From contig OZ220465.1 in assembly GCA_965115815.1 (NCBI GenBank), positions 3,286,001 to 3,350,000 on the forward strand: DNA of 64,000 nt. The letters run 5' to 3'. A program made the translations under genes and the position numbers. Below the pieces are notes generated by a model, which ran no database searches, had not been told where the DNA came from, and worked only from the letters and a program-made list of their open reading frames with translations. Position 1 is the first letter of the stretch. Every line of letters starts with the position of its first letter. Positions 1 through 10,253 of this stretch are shown here, one piece after another. The DNA is from VXPW01 sp965115815. GTDB lineage: Bacteria; Pseudomonadota; Alphaproteobacteria; TMED109.

Positions 1-1
1 T

Positions 2-70
2 ACGCGGTTCACCGTGTACCTCCCGGCCGACCCGGCCGCCGCGGACCGCGCGGGCGAACCGGTCGGCTGA
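2..70 (+). CDS. ntrB: C-terminal end of a sensor histidine kinase, probably NtrB (partial)
   Basis: The first 23 codons of the window read an open frame ending in TGA at 68-70, two bases before the ntrC start. The residues TRFTVYLP followed by an Ala/Asp-rich tail look like the last strand of a histidine kinase ATPase domain. In Alphaproteobacteria ntrB lies directly upstream of ntrC, so NtrB, the nitrogen-sensing kinase for NtrC, is the natural assignment. It rests mainly on position because only the tail is visible. Confidence 0.6.
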   Translation, partial: TRFTVYLPADPAAADRAGEPVG

Positions 71-72
71 CC

Positions 73-1526
<1,454 letters not shown>

Positions 1527-1530
<4 letters not shown>

Positions 1531-3731
1531 CCGCCGCGGCCGGATTTCCGCTGCGGACGCGCCTGGTCCGGCTGACCGCCCGCACGCGGGTGCAACGGTG
1601 GCTGGCCTGGGGGCTGGCCCTGACCGGAGCCGGGCTGGGCATCGTCACGTACGTGGTGCTGACGCCCAGTGCCGATTCCGACCCCGACCTGATCATCGCG
1701 CTCCTGTACGCCGACCTGCTCGTGCTCGTGCTGCTGACCCTGATCCTCGCGCGCCGGGTCGCCCTGCTCTGGGTCCGCCGGCGCCGGGCGCAGCCCGGCG
1801 CCCGGATCCACGTCCAGCTGGTGGCCGCCTTCAGCCTGCTGGCCGCCGCGCCGGCCGTCATCGTCGCCGCCGGGGCCGCGGGCTTCTTCACGATCGGCAT
1901 CCAGGGCTGGTTCTCGGAACGGGTCTCGTCGGCACTGACGCACTCGCTGGCGGTCGCGGACGCGTACTACGAAGATCACCGCAAGCTGGTGCTGGCCGAC
2001 GTGCTGTGGATCGCCAACGGGCTGGCCCGGGCCCCGGCCGAGCGCCGCCTCGAAACCCCCACGCTCGACCGGCTGGTGGCCGAGCGCGGGATCGCGGAAG
2101 CACTGGTGCTGCGCGCCGACGGGCAGATTCTCGGCCGGAGTTCCCTCAGCCTGCTGCTGACGTTCGACCCGTTGCCGGCCGGCGCCCTGCAGCAGGCGCT
2201 GCAGGGCGACACCGTCGTGTTCCAGATTCGCGGCGGCGATCGGGTCCGCGCGCTGGCGCCGCTCTCCGGGCTCGCCGACCAGGTGCTGTACGTGGGCCGC
2301 TACATCGACACCGGGGTGCTGCGCAACATCGACGCCGTCCGCACGGCGGTGGGCGAGTACCACCAGGCGGAACGCGAGCGCGCCAACCTGCACATTTCGT
2401 TCACGATGGTCTTCGTCGCCGGGGCCGTGCTGCTGGTGGTCGTGGCCGCCTGGATCGGGTTTCAGGTGGCCAACCGGTTCGCCGTCCCGATCTCGGAACT
2501 GGCCCAGGCCGCCAACCGGGTACGCGACGGCGACCTCGGCGCCCGCGTGCGGGAGACGGGCCAGAGCGGCGAGCTGCTGCTGCTGCTGCGCGCGTTCAAC
2601 CGGATGACGGACCAGATCGAGGACCAGCGCCGCGAACTGGTCGAGACCAACCGCGAACTCGACACCCGGAGGCGGTTCACGGAGGCGGTGCTGGCCGGAG
2701 TGAGCGCCGGGGTGGTGGCCGTGGATCCCCGGGGCGTGATCTTCCTGTCCAACCGGTCGGCCTCCGACCTGCTCGGGGTGGCCGACGACGCGCTGGCCGG
2801 ACAGCCGTTCGAGCGCGCGGTACCGGCTCTGTCGGAACTCTTCCGGCAGGCGTCCGTCGCTCCGGAGCGGGCCAATCAGGGGCAGGTCGTCATGACCCGG
2901 AACGGCCAGCAGCGCATCCTGCTGGCCCGCGTGAACGCCGCCACCCGCGATGCCCGGGTACAGGGGTACGTGGTCACGTTCGACGACATGACCGAACGCG
3001 TGCTCGCGCAGCGCGCCGCGGCCTGGCGCGGCGTGGCCCGGCGCATCGCCCACGAGGTCCGCAACCCCCTGACGCCGATCCGCCTCGCCGCCGAACGCCT
3101 CAAGCGCCGCTACGCGACCGAAGTGCGGACCGAGCCGGCCGTCTTCGAATCGTGCATCGACACCATCGTCCGTCAGGTCGGGGAAATGACCCGCATGGTG
3201 GACGAGTTCTCGGAGTTCGCGCGCCTGCCGCCGCCGGTCCTGCGTCCGGTCGACATGGGGGAGCTGGTTCGCGGCATCCAGGCCATCCGCGACACGGCGC
3301 ACGCCGACCTCCGCATCCGCGCGCAGGTTCCCGACCACCCGGTCCGGGTGTTGTGCGACGCCAGCCAGATGGATCGCGCGATCGGCAATCTGGTGCAGAA
3401 TGCGGTCCAGGCGATTCACCGCCGATGCGGAGACGCGGCGGGAACGGGCCGGATCGACCTCGTGCTCGAGGAAGCGGTGGAGGGCGATGCCTACCGGATC
3501 ACGGTGGAAGACGACGGCGGGGGCTTTCCCGAACCGCTCCTGGATCGGGCGACCGAGCCCTACGTCACCACCCGCAAGGGCGGCACCGGCTTGGGCTTGG
3601 CCATCGTCCGCCGGATCGTCGAGGATCAGGGCGGCAGCATCACGCTCGCCAACACGCCGCGGGGCGCCCGCGTGATCCTGACCCTTCCCGCCGCGCCCGG
3701 CACCCCCCGCCCGCCGGCCGCAACCGGGTGA
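1527..3731 (+). CDS. ntrY: Membrane sensor histidine kinase NtrY
   Basis: A 734-residue NtrY-type kinase. The GTG at 1527 overlaps the ntrC stop (GTGA) and is preferred to far-upstream starts inside ntrC. Two hydrophobic segments and a third near residue 100 precede an extracytoplasmic sensor loop; another membrane segment near residue 300 leads to a HAMP linker (ISELAQAANRVRDGDL) and a PAS domain near 390-480. The H-box reads RRIAHEVRNPLTPIRLAAER, with the phospho-accepting His. The ATPase has N-box NLVQNAVQAI and G-boxes DDGGGF and GGTGLGLAIV. It phosphorylates NtrX, encoded next, in nitrogen and redox-linked control. The last 12 codons fall in the 110-bp duplication described separately; the stop is intact. 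Confidence 0.92.
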
Positions 3732-3919
3732 CGGCCGTGGCGAACGCTTCCCGGAACCGACCCGACGGCGACCGCACGGGCGAGATCCTGATCGTGGACG
3801 ACGAGCCCGGCACCCCCCGCCCGCCGGCCGCAACCGGGTGACGGCCGTGGCGAACGCTTCCCGGAACCGACCCGACGGCGACCGCACGGGCGAGATCCTG
3901 ATCGTGGACGACGAGCCCG
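3695..3919 (+). repeat. 110-bp direct tandem duplication across the ntrY/ntrX junction
   Basis: Every base from 3695 to 3809 equals the base 110 positions downstream. The unit contains the ntrY tail, its stop and the first 28 or so codons of ntrX. The copies meet at a 5-nt shared sequence GCCCG, the signature of a slippage or microhomology duplication. The first copy leaves ntrY intact. The second supplies the working ntrX start, so neither full gene is broken. Confidence 0.97.
3728..3841 (+). CDS. 37-codon truncated ntrX copy acting as a leader ORF
   Basis: In the first copy of the duplication the ntrX GTG start (3728) opens a frame encoding the NtrX N-terminus up to EILIVDDEP. It then runs into the duplicated ntrY tail (GTPRPPAATG) and stops at TGA 3839-3841. 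That stop overlaps the real ntrX GTG at 3838 in the same GTGA arrangement as the original ntrY/ntrX border. Ribosomes leaving ntrY would translate this leader, then restart on ntrX. It exists only because of the duplication, and a function for the peptide itself is unlikely. Confidence 0.5.
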   Translation: MTAVANASRNRPDGDRTGEILIVDDEPGTPRPPAATG

Positions 3920-5280
3920 ACATCTGTGCCGCGGTGCAGGACCTGCTGCAGGACGAGGGATTCCGGACCCGCACCGCCGGCGACACCGGGAGTGCGCTGG
4001 ACGCCCTGGCGGAGCGGGTGCCGTCCCTGGTGCTGCTGGACGTGTGGCTGCGCCACGGCGAACGGGAGGGGATCGACCTGCTGAAGGCCATCGGCACGCG
4101 GTGTTCCGGGCTGCCGGTCGTGATGATCAGCGGGCACGGTTCGGTGCGGACGGCGGTCGATGCCATGCGCCTCGGCGCCGTCGACTTTCTCGAGAAGCCG
4201 TTCGACAGCGAACTGCTGCTGCACGTGGTCCGGCGGAGCCTCGAAACCGAGCACCTGCGGCAGGAGAACGCCGCCCTCGCCCACCGCACGGGGGCGCCGG
4301 ACGCGATCATCGGGCATTCCCCGGCCATCCGGGCCCTGAAGACCGCGATCGGGCGGGTGGCGCCCACCAACAGCCGGGTGCTGATCACCGGTGCGCCGGG
4401 CGCCGGGAAGGAATCCGTCGCGCGCGCCATCCACGCCCAGTCGCACCGGCGCCGGGCACCGTTCGTGGTTCTGCACGCACCGCGCACGGCGGCGGACCGC
4501 TTCGCCGAGGAGCTGTTCGGCCGCGAGGAGGGCGACGGCCGCGTCGCGCGGGTCGGGCTGCTGGAGCGGGCGCACGGCGGAACCCTGCTCGTCGACGAAA
4601 TCGCCGAGATGGCGCGGGACGCGCAGACCTGGCTGCTGCGGGCCCTGCAGAACCCGAGTTTCCTGCGCGTCGGCGGACGCACGCCGGTCAAGGTCGACGT
4701 CCGCGTGCTCTCCTCGACCAGCATCGACCCGGAAGCCTGCCTGCGCCGGGACCGGCTGTCGGCCAGCCTGTACTATCGCATCAGCGTCGTGCCGGTCCAC
4801 GTGCCCTCCCTCGCCGACCGCCGCGAGGACATTCCCGCGCTCGCCCGCCACTGCATGCTGCAGTGCGCCCGGGCGCTCGGCCGGCCGCCCCGGCCGATCG
4901 ACCCCGAGGCCGAGGCCCGGCTGCAGGCCTTCGACTGGCCGGGCAACGTCCGCCAGCTCCGCAACGTGATCGAGCGGATCCTGATCCTTGCGCCGGATTC
5001 CGAAACCGGCCCGGTGTGCGCCGCCATGCTGCCCGGCGACGTACTCGGCGAACCCGGCGCGCCCGGGTTCGGATTCGGAGCCGAAGCGATCATGAGCCGC
5101 CCGCTGAAGGAGGCGCGCGAGCTGTTCGAACGCCGCTACCTGTCCGCCCAGCTCGCGCGCTTCGGCGGCCACATCACCCGCACCGCGTCGTTCGTCGGCC
5201 TGGAACGAACCTCGCTCCACCGGAAGCTCCGGCTGCTGGGCATCGCCCACGGCGCCGACGGCCGATCGGAGGAGGCATGA
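3838..5280 (+). CDS. ntrX: Response regulator NtrX with a degenerate sigma-54 loop
   Basis: A 480-residue NtrC-like regulator paired with NtrY. The receiver domain has LIVDDEPDI and phospho-acceptor Asp68 in LVLLDVWL. The AAA+ domain follows with Walker A GAPGAGKE and Walker B TLLVDEIAEM. Where NtrC has GAFTGA, this protein reads FGREEGDGRVARVGLLERA; the loop that touches sigma-54 is missing. Loss of this motif is reported for some alphaproteobacterial NtrX proteins, which then work without sigma-54; applying that here is inference. A Fis-type helix-turn-helix closes the protein (ITRTASFVGLERTSLHRKL). The start is the second-copy GTG at 3838. The stop overlaps the trkA ATG (ATGA). Confidence 0.92.
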   Translation: MTAVANASRNRPDGDRTGEILIVDDEPDICAAVQDLLQDEGFRTRTAGDTGSALDALAERVPSLVLLDVWLRHGEREGIDLLKAIGTRCSGLPVVMISGHGSVRTAVDAMRLGAVDFLEKPFDSELLLHVVRRSLETEHLRQENAALAHRTGAPDAIIGHSPAIRALKTAIGRVAPTNSRVLITGAPGAGKESVARAIHAQSHRRRAPFVVLHAPRTAADRFAEELFGREEGDGRVARVGLLERAHGGTLLVDEIAEMARDAQTWLLRALQNPSFLRVGGRTPVKVDVRVLSSTSIDPEACLRRDRLSASLYYRISVVPVHVPSLADRREDIPALARHCMLQCARALGRPPRPIDPEAEARLQAFDWPGNVRQLRNVIERILILAPDSETGPVCAAMLPGDVLGEPGAPGFGFGAEAIMSRPLKEARELFERRYLSAQLARFGGHITRTASFVGLERTSLHRKLRLLGIAHGADGRSEEA

Positions 5281-6668
5281 ACGACGACGCCCGGTTCCGG
5301 GCCATCGTCTGCGGCGCCGGCGAGGTCGGCCGCAGCATCGCGCGGCATCTGGCCGAGGAAGAGGAGGCCGCCGTGACCCTGGTCGCGCAGGAGGCCGATC
5401 TGCTGGACCGGGCCCGCCGGGAAAGCGCCGATCTCGAAACCCTGCACGGACACCCGTCGCACCCGCCGGTGCTGCGCGATGCCGGGGCCGAGGTCGCCAA
5501 TCTCCTGATCGCCGTCACCCGCAGCGACGAGATCAACATGGTCGCCTGCCAGGTGGCGCACAGCGTGTTCGGGATCCGGACCCGGATCGCGCGCATCAGC
5601 CATCCGGCCTACCAGGAGGAGGACTGGCCGCAGCTCTACGGCCGCAACGACCTGCCGGCGGAGATCATCGCGCCGGAGCGGGAAGTGGCCATTGCCCTCT
5701 CCCGGCTGGTGGCGCTGCCCGGAGCCAGCGATGCGGTCGGGTTCGTGAACGACCGGGTGCAGCTCGTCGGCATGAAGCTGGATCGGGAATCGCCGGTCCT
5801 GCTGCATCCGCTCCGGGAACTGACCGAACTGTTCCCGGAACTGCGCGCCCGGGTCGCCTACATCGTGCGCGACGGAACCGGCATCGTGCCCCGAAAGGAC
5901 GAAACGCTGACCGCCGGCGACGAGGTCTTCGTCATCACCGAGGCCAGCCGCGTCAATCGCGTGCTCCGCTCGTTCGGCCGGGAGATCGACGCGCCCCGGC
6001 GCATCCTGATCGTCGGCGGCGGCAACCTCGGACGGCTGGTGGCGCAACGGATCGCGAACCAGGACTCGGCCGACGGGGTGACCGTCCTGGAGGCCGATCC
6101 CGAGATCGCCACGCGGGCGGACGAGGTCCTCGACGGCACGCGGGTGCTGCTGGGGGATCCCCGCGACGACGGGATCCTGGAAGAGGCCGGCGTGCGGGAC
6201 GCCGCGATGCTGCTCGCGGTGACCGAGAACGACGAGGTCAACACCCTGGTCTCGGCGCTCGCCAAGCGGAAGGGGTGCCCCTATGCCGCGACGGTCACGC
6301 ACGACAACAAGTACGGTTCGCTGCTGAGCCAGCTCGGGATCGACCAGGCCATCGTTCCGCGTTCCGTCACCGTTTCGAAGATCCTGCGGTGGGTCCGGCG
6401 CGGCCGCGTCCAGGCCGTCCACACCCTGCACGACGGCCGCGCGGAGGTGATGGACTACGAAGCGCTGGACACGTCCAGCATCGCCGGCACCTCGCTGCGC
6501 GGCCTGAAGCTCGATCCGGACATCGTCATCGGGGCCGTCGTCCGGGACGGTCGGGTCATCCTGCCGGTCGGCGATACGGTGATCCATCCCGGCGACCGGG
6601 TGATCGTCTTGGTCACCCACGAAAAGGTGCCGACGCTCGAAGCGGCCTTCGGAACCGCGAAGCTCTAG
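5277..6668 (+). CDS. trkA: Trk potassium uptake regulatory subunit TrkA
   Basis: A 463-residue TrkA of typical length with two tandem RCK halves. The first Rossmann fold begins AIVCGAGEVGRSIARHL near residue 8. The second begins ILIVGGGNLGRLVAQRI near residue 240. Each is followed by a TrkA-C domain; the last reads DTVIHPGDRVIVLV. It binds NAD(H)/ATP on the cytoplasmic face of the membrane and gates TrkH. The ATG at 5277 overlaps the ntrX stop, and GGAGG lies just upstream. trkA after ntrYX is the usual alphaproteobacterial order. The gene ends in TAG, and trkH begins 2 nt later. Confidence 0.94.
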   Translation: MNDDARFRAIVCGAGEVGRSIARHLAEEEEAAVTLVAQEADLLDRARRESADLETLHGHPSHPPVLRDAGAEVANLLIAVTRSDEINMVACQVAHSVFGIRTRIARISHPAYQEEDWPQLYGRNDLPAEIIAPEREVAIALSRLVALPGASDAVGFVNDRVQLVGMKLDRESPVLLHPLRELTELFPELRARVAYIVRDGTGIVPRKDETLTAGDEVFVITEASRVNRVLRSFGREIDAPRRILIVGGGNLGRLVAQRIANQDSADGVTVLEADPEIATRADEVLDGTRVLLGDPRDDGILEEAGVRDAAMLLAVTENDEVNTLVSALAKRKGCPYAATVTHDNKYGSLLSQLGIDQAIVPRSVTVSKILRWVRRGRVQAVHTLHDGRAEVMDYEALDTSSIAGTSLRGLKLDPDIVIGAVVRDGRVILPVGDTVIHPGDRVIVLVTHEKVPTLEAAFGTAKL

Positions 6669-6670
6669 AG

Positions 6671-8047
6671 GTGGCCCCAGCCCCGGTCTTCCGAACGATG
6701 GCCCTAGCGCTCGGCGCCGAGGGTCTGCTCGCCGGCGGCATCGGAACCTGGGCCTGGGCGGCGGGGCTCTCGTCCGCAAGCGGCTTCCTGCTCCTGGCCG
6801 CCGGGGCCGCGTTCGTCGGCAGCGGCCTGCTCCTCGCCACCCGCCGGAGCCGTCCGCGGCCGACCCGGCCGGCGGCGCTGCTCGGCGCCGTGGGGGTCTG
6901 GGGCGCGCTGGCGGTCGGCGGCTTCGTGCCGTTCTGGGAGGCCGGCGCCGATCCCTTCGACGCACTGTTCGATTCGGTCTCGGCCGTGACGACCACCGGT
7001 CACTGGTCCTCGCCGGACGCGGCCGCCGATCCCGCCCTCGTGCTGTGGCGGGCCGGGCTGCAGTGGACCGGGGGGCTGGCCACCCTCCTGCTCGCCGCGG
7101 CGGTGTTTCTGCCGGCCGGGCTGGGCGGATCCGCAACCCCGGGCGCCGGCGGCAGCAGCGGCGCCACCGGGCGGCCGGCGTTCGCGGACATCGCGGCCGT
7201 CTACGCCGCGCTCACCGTGCTGTGTGCGCTGCTGCTGGCGGTCAGCGGCGCCGACGCGTTCGAAAGCCTGCTCTACGCCGCATCCGCGATCGCGACCGGC
7301 GGCGATCCCCGAGGGCCTCCCTCGTCGCTGCCGGGCCCCGGCGGCGCCGTGGTGCTGAGCCTGTTCATGCTCGCCGGCGCCCTGTGGTTTCCGGGCAGCC
7401 CCGACCGGTTCCGCCCGGCCCCGGCGGCGCTGCTCCGGAGCCCGGAGACCTCGCTGCTGGCCGGGCTGCTGGTCGCCGGCATCGCGTTTGCGTGGCTGGT
7501 GGTACCCGACACCGGCCTGGTCGACAGCCTCTTCGTCACCGCTTCCCTGCTCAGCACCTCCGGCATCGTCACCGACCCCCGGGACGCGGCCATCACACCG
7601 CTGCTGGCGCTTGCCGTCATCGGCGGCTCGGTGGCCGGCGCGGCCGGCGGAATCCGCCTGCGGCGGGCCCGGCTGCTGGGTGCGGTTCTCTGGAACGAAC
7701 TGAACCGCGGCGCCCAGCCGCATGAAGTCAGGACCCTGCGCTACGGCGGGAAGACCACCGAGCCCGGCCTGGTCCCGGCGCTGTTCGCGTTCGCGGTGCT
7801 CTGGTTCGGCGCCTGCGCGGCGCTGGCGGTGCTGCTGTCGATCACCGGACTCGCCACGGAGGACGCCATCCTGGGCGCCGTGGCCGCACTGACCAATACC
7901 GGCCCCGGAATGTCGACCCTGGTCGGCGGGGCAGCTGCCCCCGAGGATTCCTTCGGCCGCGCCGTGCTGATGGCCGGGATGCTGCTCGGGCGACTCGAGG
8001 TCATCGTGCTCGTCGCCGTGGCAAGCCCGTCCTTCTGGACCCGGTAG
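6671..8047 (+). CDS. trkH: Trk/Ktr-type potassium channel subunit TrkH
   Basis: A protein of about 458 residues made mostly of hydrophobic helices. Four pore-loop filter segments of the TrkH/KtrB superfamily are visible: SAVTTTG, SAIATGG, LLSTSGI and ALTNTGPG. The C-terminal MLLGRLEVI motif is characteristic. It forms the membrane pore for K+ uptake gated by TrkA. The GTG at 6671, 2 nt after the trkA stop, is taken as the start; an ATG at 6698 would give 449 residues. It is somewhat shorter than the usual 480 or so residues. The gene ends in TAG. The housekeeping block ends here; hfq and hflX, which often follow, are absent. Confidence 0.87.
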   Translation: MAPAPVFRTMALALGAEGLLAGGIGTWAWAAGLSSASGFLLLAAGAAFVGSGLLLATRRSRPRPTRPAALLGAVGVWGALAVGGFVPFWEAGADPFDALFDSVSAVTTTGHWSSPDAAADPALVLWRAGLQWTGGLATLLLAAAVFLPAGLGGSATPGAGGSSGATGRPAFADIAAVYAALTVLCALLLAVSGADAFESLLYAASAIATGGDPRGPPSSLPGPGGAVVLSLFMLAGALWFPGSPDRFRPAPAALLRSPETSLLAGLLVAGIAFAWLVVPDTGLVDSLFVTASLLSTSGIVTDPRDAAITPLLALAVIGGSVAGAAGGIRLRRARLLGAVLWNELNRGAQPHEVRTLRYGGKTTEPGLVPALFAFAVLWFGACAALAVLLSITGLATEDAILGAVAALTNTGPGMSTLVGGAAAPEDSFGRAVLMAGMLLGRLEVIVLVAVASPSFWTR

Positions 8048-8189
8048 CCGCCCCGGGCGCGGCCCGCGCGGAGGCGCCCGCGCCCCCTCCGGCCAGCCGG
8101 TCCGGAGGAGAATGGCCGCACGTGCCGCCCTCCGAAACCGGGGACGGCCTGCACGGCGCGGTTCCCGACCCGGCGTTTCGGCCGACCCG

Positions 8190-8720
8190 GCCTGCCGGCG
8201 AAGGAACACCGGTTCCGACCCACCATCGCACACTTCCTCCGATCCCTCTGCCGAAGTCGATTGACGGCTCCGCCCCCGATGCCTAGGTTCCGTGCATGCA
8301 TGGGAGACGCTCCGGATCCTCGTGAACTCGACCAGAAGGTGCTGAGGGAGTAAATGAACACCATGCAGGCCAACCTCGACAGCACGCTGAACGCGTTTCG
8401 GGTGGACGTGGAGCGGTTTCGGACGGACATGGAACGATTTCGGACGGACATGGAACGGCTTCGGACGGACGCAGAAGAACGGGCCACGACCGCACAATGG
8501 CGCATGTTCACGACCGTGGCCATCGCCACCGGCATCATCATCGCCGCCATGAAGTTGCCGTGGTAGGAATCGGCGGGCCGGCTCGGGATCAAACCCATGC
8601 CCATCCAGTTAGGAATGCCGGCGACGGCCGACGCCTGATGCGGAACCCGGCACCTCCCTGATTGGATAACCCGGCTTGGGGCAGCGCCTCCGACCCGGCC
8701 GATCCAGGTCGGGCGTCGTC
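8190..8720 (+). repeat. Duplicated segment, copy 1 (carries small coiled-coil gene)
   Basis: About 530 bp here align with 23724-24240 at clearly related but diverged sequence, including 110 bp upstream of the small gene (shared CCCCCGATGCCTAGGTTCC) and about 150 bp downstream. The 300 nt after trkH (8048-8353) hold only this upstream region and no other gene. No inverted ends were found, so the unit is called a duplication rather than a transposon. Confidence 0.8.
8300..8566 (+). pseudogene. Small coiled-coil membrane protein (DUF1640-like), copy 1, 5' broken
   Basis: Compared with the intact copy at 23829-24080, this one has a 6-bp deletion and a GAA to TAA change at codon 18 (8351-8353). 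An ATG follows at once (8354), so a 70-residue product missing the first 17 residues is possible. The product has heptad repeats (ERFRTDM twice, then ERLRTDA) forming a coiled coil. A C-terminal hydrophobic helix (MFTTVAIATGIIIAAM) should anchor it in the inner membrane. The architecture resembles DUF1640-type proteins, whose role is not established. This copy has one more 21-bp heptad unit than the other. Confidence 0.6.
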
Positions 8721-8781
8721 GCTCAGTGGTCTGCCCCCTCAACCTGATCCACCCTGAGGCTCAGGATGTGGAGGGTCCGCC

Positions 8782-9050
8782 ATGGCAAGGAAGCGCTACC
8801 AGCCGGAACCGATGGTCCGCCGACTGTGGCGGGTGGAAGTGTGGCACGGCCAAGGCCTGTCGATGGCGGACGCGATTCGGAGGGTCGGGATCGGCGAGGT
8901 CCCGTTCTCCCGGTGGCGCCAGGAGGATGCCGGGAGGAACGGCAACCCGTTGCGCCGCTGGAAGGATCCGGAGAAGGAGAACGAGCGGCTGCGTCGGGCG
9001 GTCTCCGATCGGGCGTGGGACCCGCAGATTCTCCCAGAGGTCGCTCGGGG
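8782..9050 (+). pseudogene. IS3-family OrfA remnant
   Basis: Begins MARKRYQPEPMVRRLWRVEV and contains a helix-turn-helix (SMADAIRRVGIGEVPFSRWR) and the leucine-zipper-like KENERLRRAVSD typical of IS3 OrfA proteins. It is cut at codon 90 by MITE A1. OrfB is not present downstream. A related dead copy lies at 46900-48000. Confidence 0.8.
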
Positions 9051-9215
9051 GTATCTACTCACCCCCCTACTGATGACGAATCGTTTTTCCTGACGGGTTC
9101 GGATCCGGCATTTTCCCTTGCCCCTTTAACTCGCTCGCGACCGATGACCGGAGGTGCGTGTTCCGGCTGACAAGAAGCGGGTCGATCTTCGTCATCAGTA
9201 GGGGGGTGAGTAGAT
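9051..9215. mobile_element. MITE A, copy A1
   Basis: About 166 bp bounded by inverted repeats of some 30 bp beginning GTATCTACTCACCCCCCTAC. The core contains CTGACGGGTTCGGATCCGGC and no gene. The right terminus loses its last two bases to MITE C1. It interrupts the IS3 OrfA fragment. Other copies or pieces: 13541, 13764, 16904, 19188, 27190 and 27323. Confidence 0.88.
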
Positions 9216-9410
9216 AGTGTCTGCACGGAAAATCACAACACATTGTATATGCAACCGTATTTAGAATCTGGAGAACCGAAGATTCCTTCTTTGATGGCAT
9301 ATGACGGCATATTCCGCTGAAATCAGGCTGGATTCGATGAATCTTCGCCCTGTCAATATTGAGCTTTCATTCATGTAATCCGAATCTTAGTGATTTTCCG
9401 GGCAGGCACT
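9216..9410 (+). mobile_element. MITE C, copy C1 (195 bp)
   Basis: AT-rich 195-bp element with inverted ends AGTGTCTGCACGGAAAATCA and the complement of AGTGCCTGCCCGGAAAATCA. It has no gene. It lies directly between MITE A1 and IS630 copy E1. Removing E1 leaves AGTT at its right border, the same target found at C2 and D1. Confidence 0.9.
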
Positions 9411-9665
9411 AGTAGTACGGAAACGTTGAACTGACGATAGTATTCTGGCAAGATTTCCGTGTCGGTCCGTGTCGGCCCCGTGTCGGCCCCGTGTCGGTGC
9501 GTGTCGGTACGCGTGAGCGCCCGATCGGTACGGCGCTTTCTTGTTCATCCCCACAGACCCGATGCCGAACATGCAGGCGCTCATGCTCTCTTGGGGATCG
9601 GACGGATCCGGTTTCCGGGAACCGAGCCTGTCTGCAGGGGTTCGGTGCGGGGATCGGAGTGGATC

Positions 9666-10253
9666 CTGGCCCACCCTCAGGGTAGGAAGCTCTATCGAGT
9701 GAGCCTTTCGGTGCCGGAGCGCCGGGAACTCCAGGCGATCGTCGACGGTACCGGAGCCGCCTGGCGTCGTCGTCGGGCGCAGATTCTCCTGATGGCGGAC
9801 GAAGGGCGCGACGGCGGCAAACTCCGGGATGTCGACATCGCGCGCGGCTTGGGTATCGGCGCTTCGACGGTCGAACGCCTGCGCAAGCGTTGTGTTCTGG
9901 AGGGTTTGGAGGCCTCTCTCCGCCGCCGGGAGCAGGAGAACCGCCGACCGAAACTCCTGGACGGGGCGAAGGAGGCGAAGCTGGTGGCTCTGGCCTGTTC
10001 TTCCCCGCCCGAGGGTTGTGTTCGCTGGACACTGAAGCTGCTGGCCGGTCGTCGGATGGAGATGGAGATCGTCGAGAGCATCTCGAAAGAAACGGTACGG
10101 AAGACTCTAAAAAAAGGAGATCAAGCCTTGGCTGAAGCAGTACTGGTGCATTCCCCCGAGCCGCAATGCGCCGTTCGTGGCGGCGATGGAGGAGGTGCTG
10201 GACACGTACCAGCGGGATTTTGCCGAAGACGAGGTCCTGGTCTGCATGGATGA
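9666..10253 (+). CDS. IS630 transposase, first ORF (DNA-binding half)
   Basis: 195 codons with a helix-turn-helix (VDIARGLGIGASTVERLRKR) and a winged linker, the N-terminal half of an IS630 transposase. In E2 the frame starts ATG; here the same codon is CTG (9666), so initiation may be weak. The frame crosses a run of seven A at 10109-10115 and ends in non-homologous residues. A -1 slip on that run would join it to the second ORF and give one protein of about 350 residues. The A7 run is present in all three copies in this window. Confidence 0.75.
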   Translation: MAHPQGRKLYRVSLSVPERRELQAIVDGTGAAWRRRRAQILLMADEGRDGGKLRDVDIARGLGIGASTVERLRKRCVLEGLEASLRRREQENRRPKLLDGAKEAKLVALACSSPPEGCVRWTLKLLAGRRMEMEIVESISKETVRKTLKKGDQALAEAVLVHSPEPQCAVRGGDGGGAGHVPAGFCRRRGPGLHG

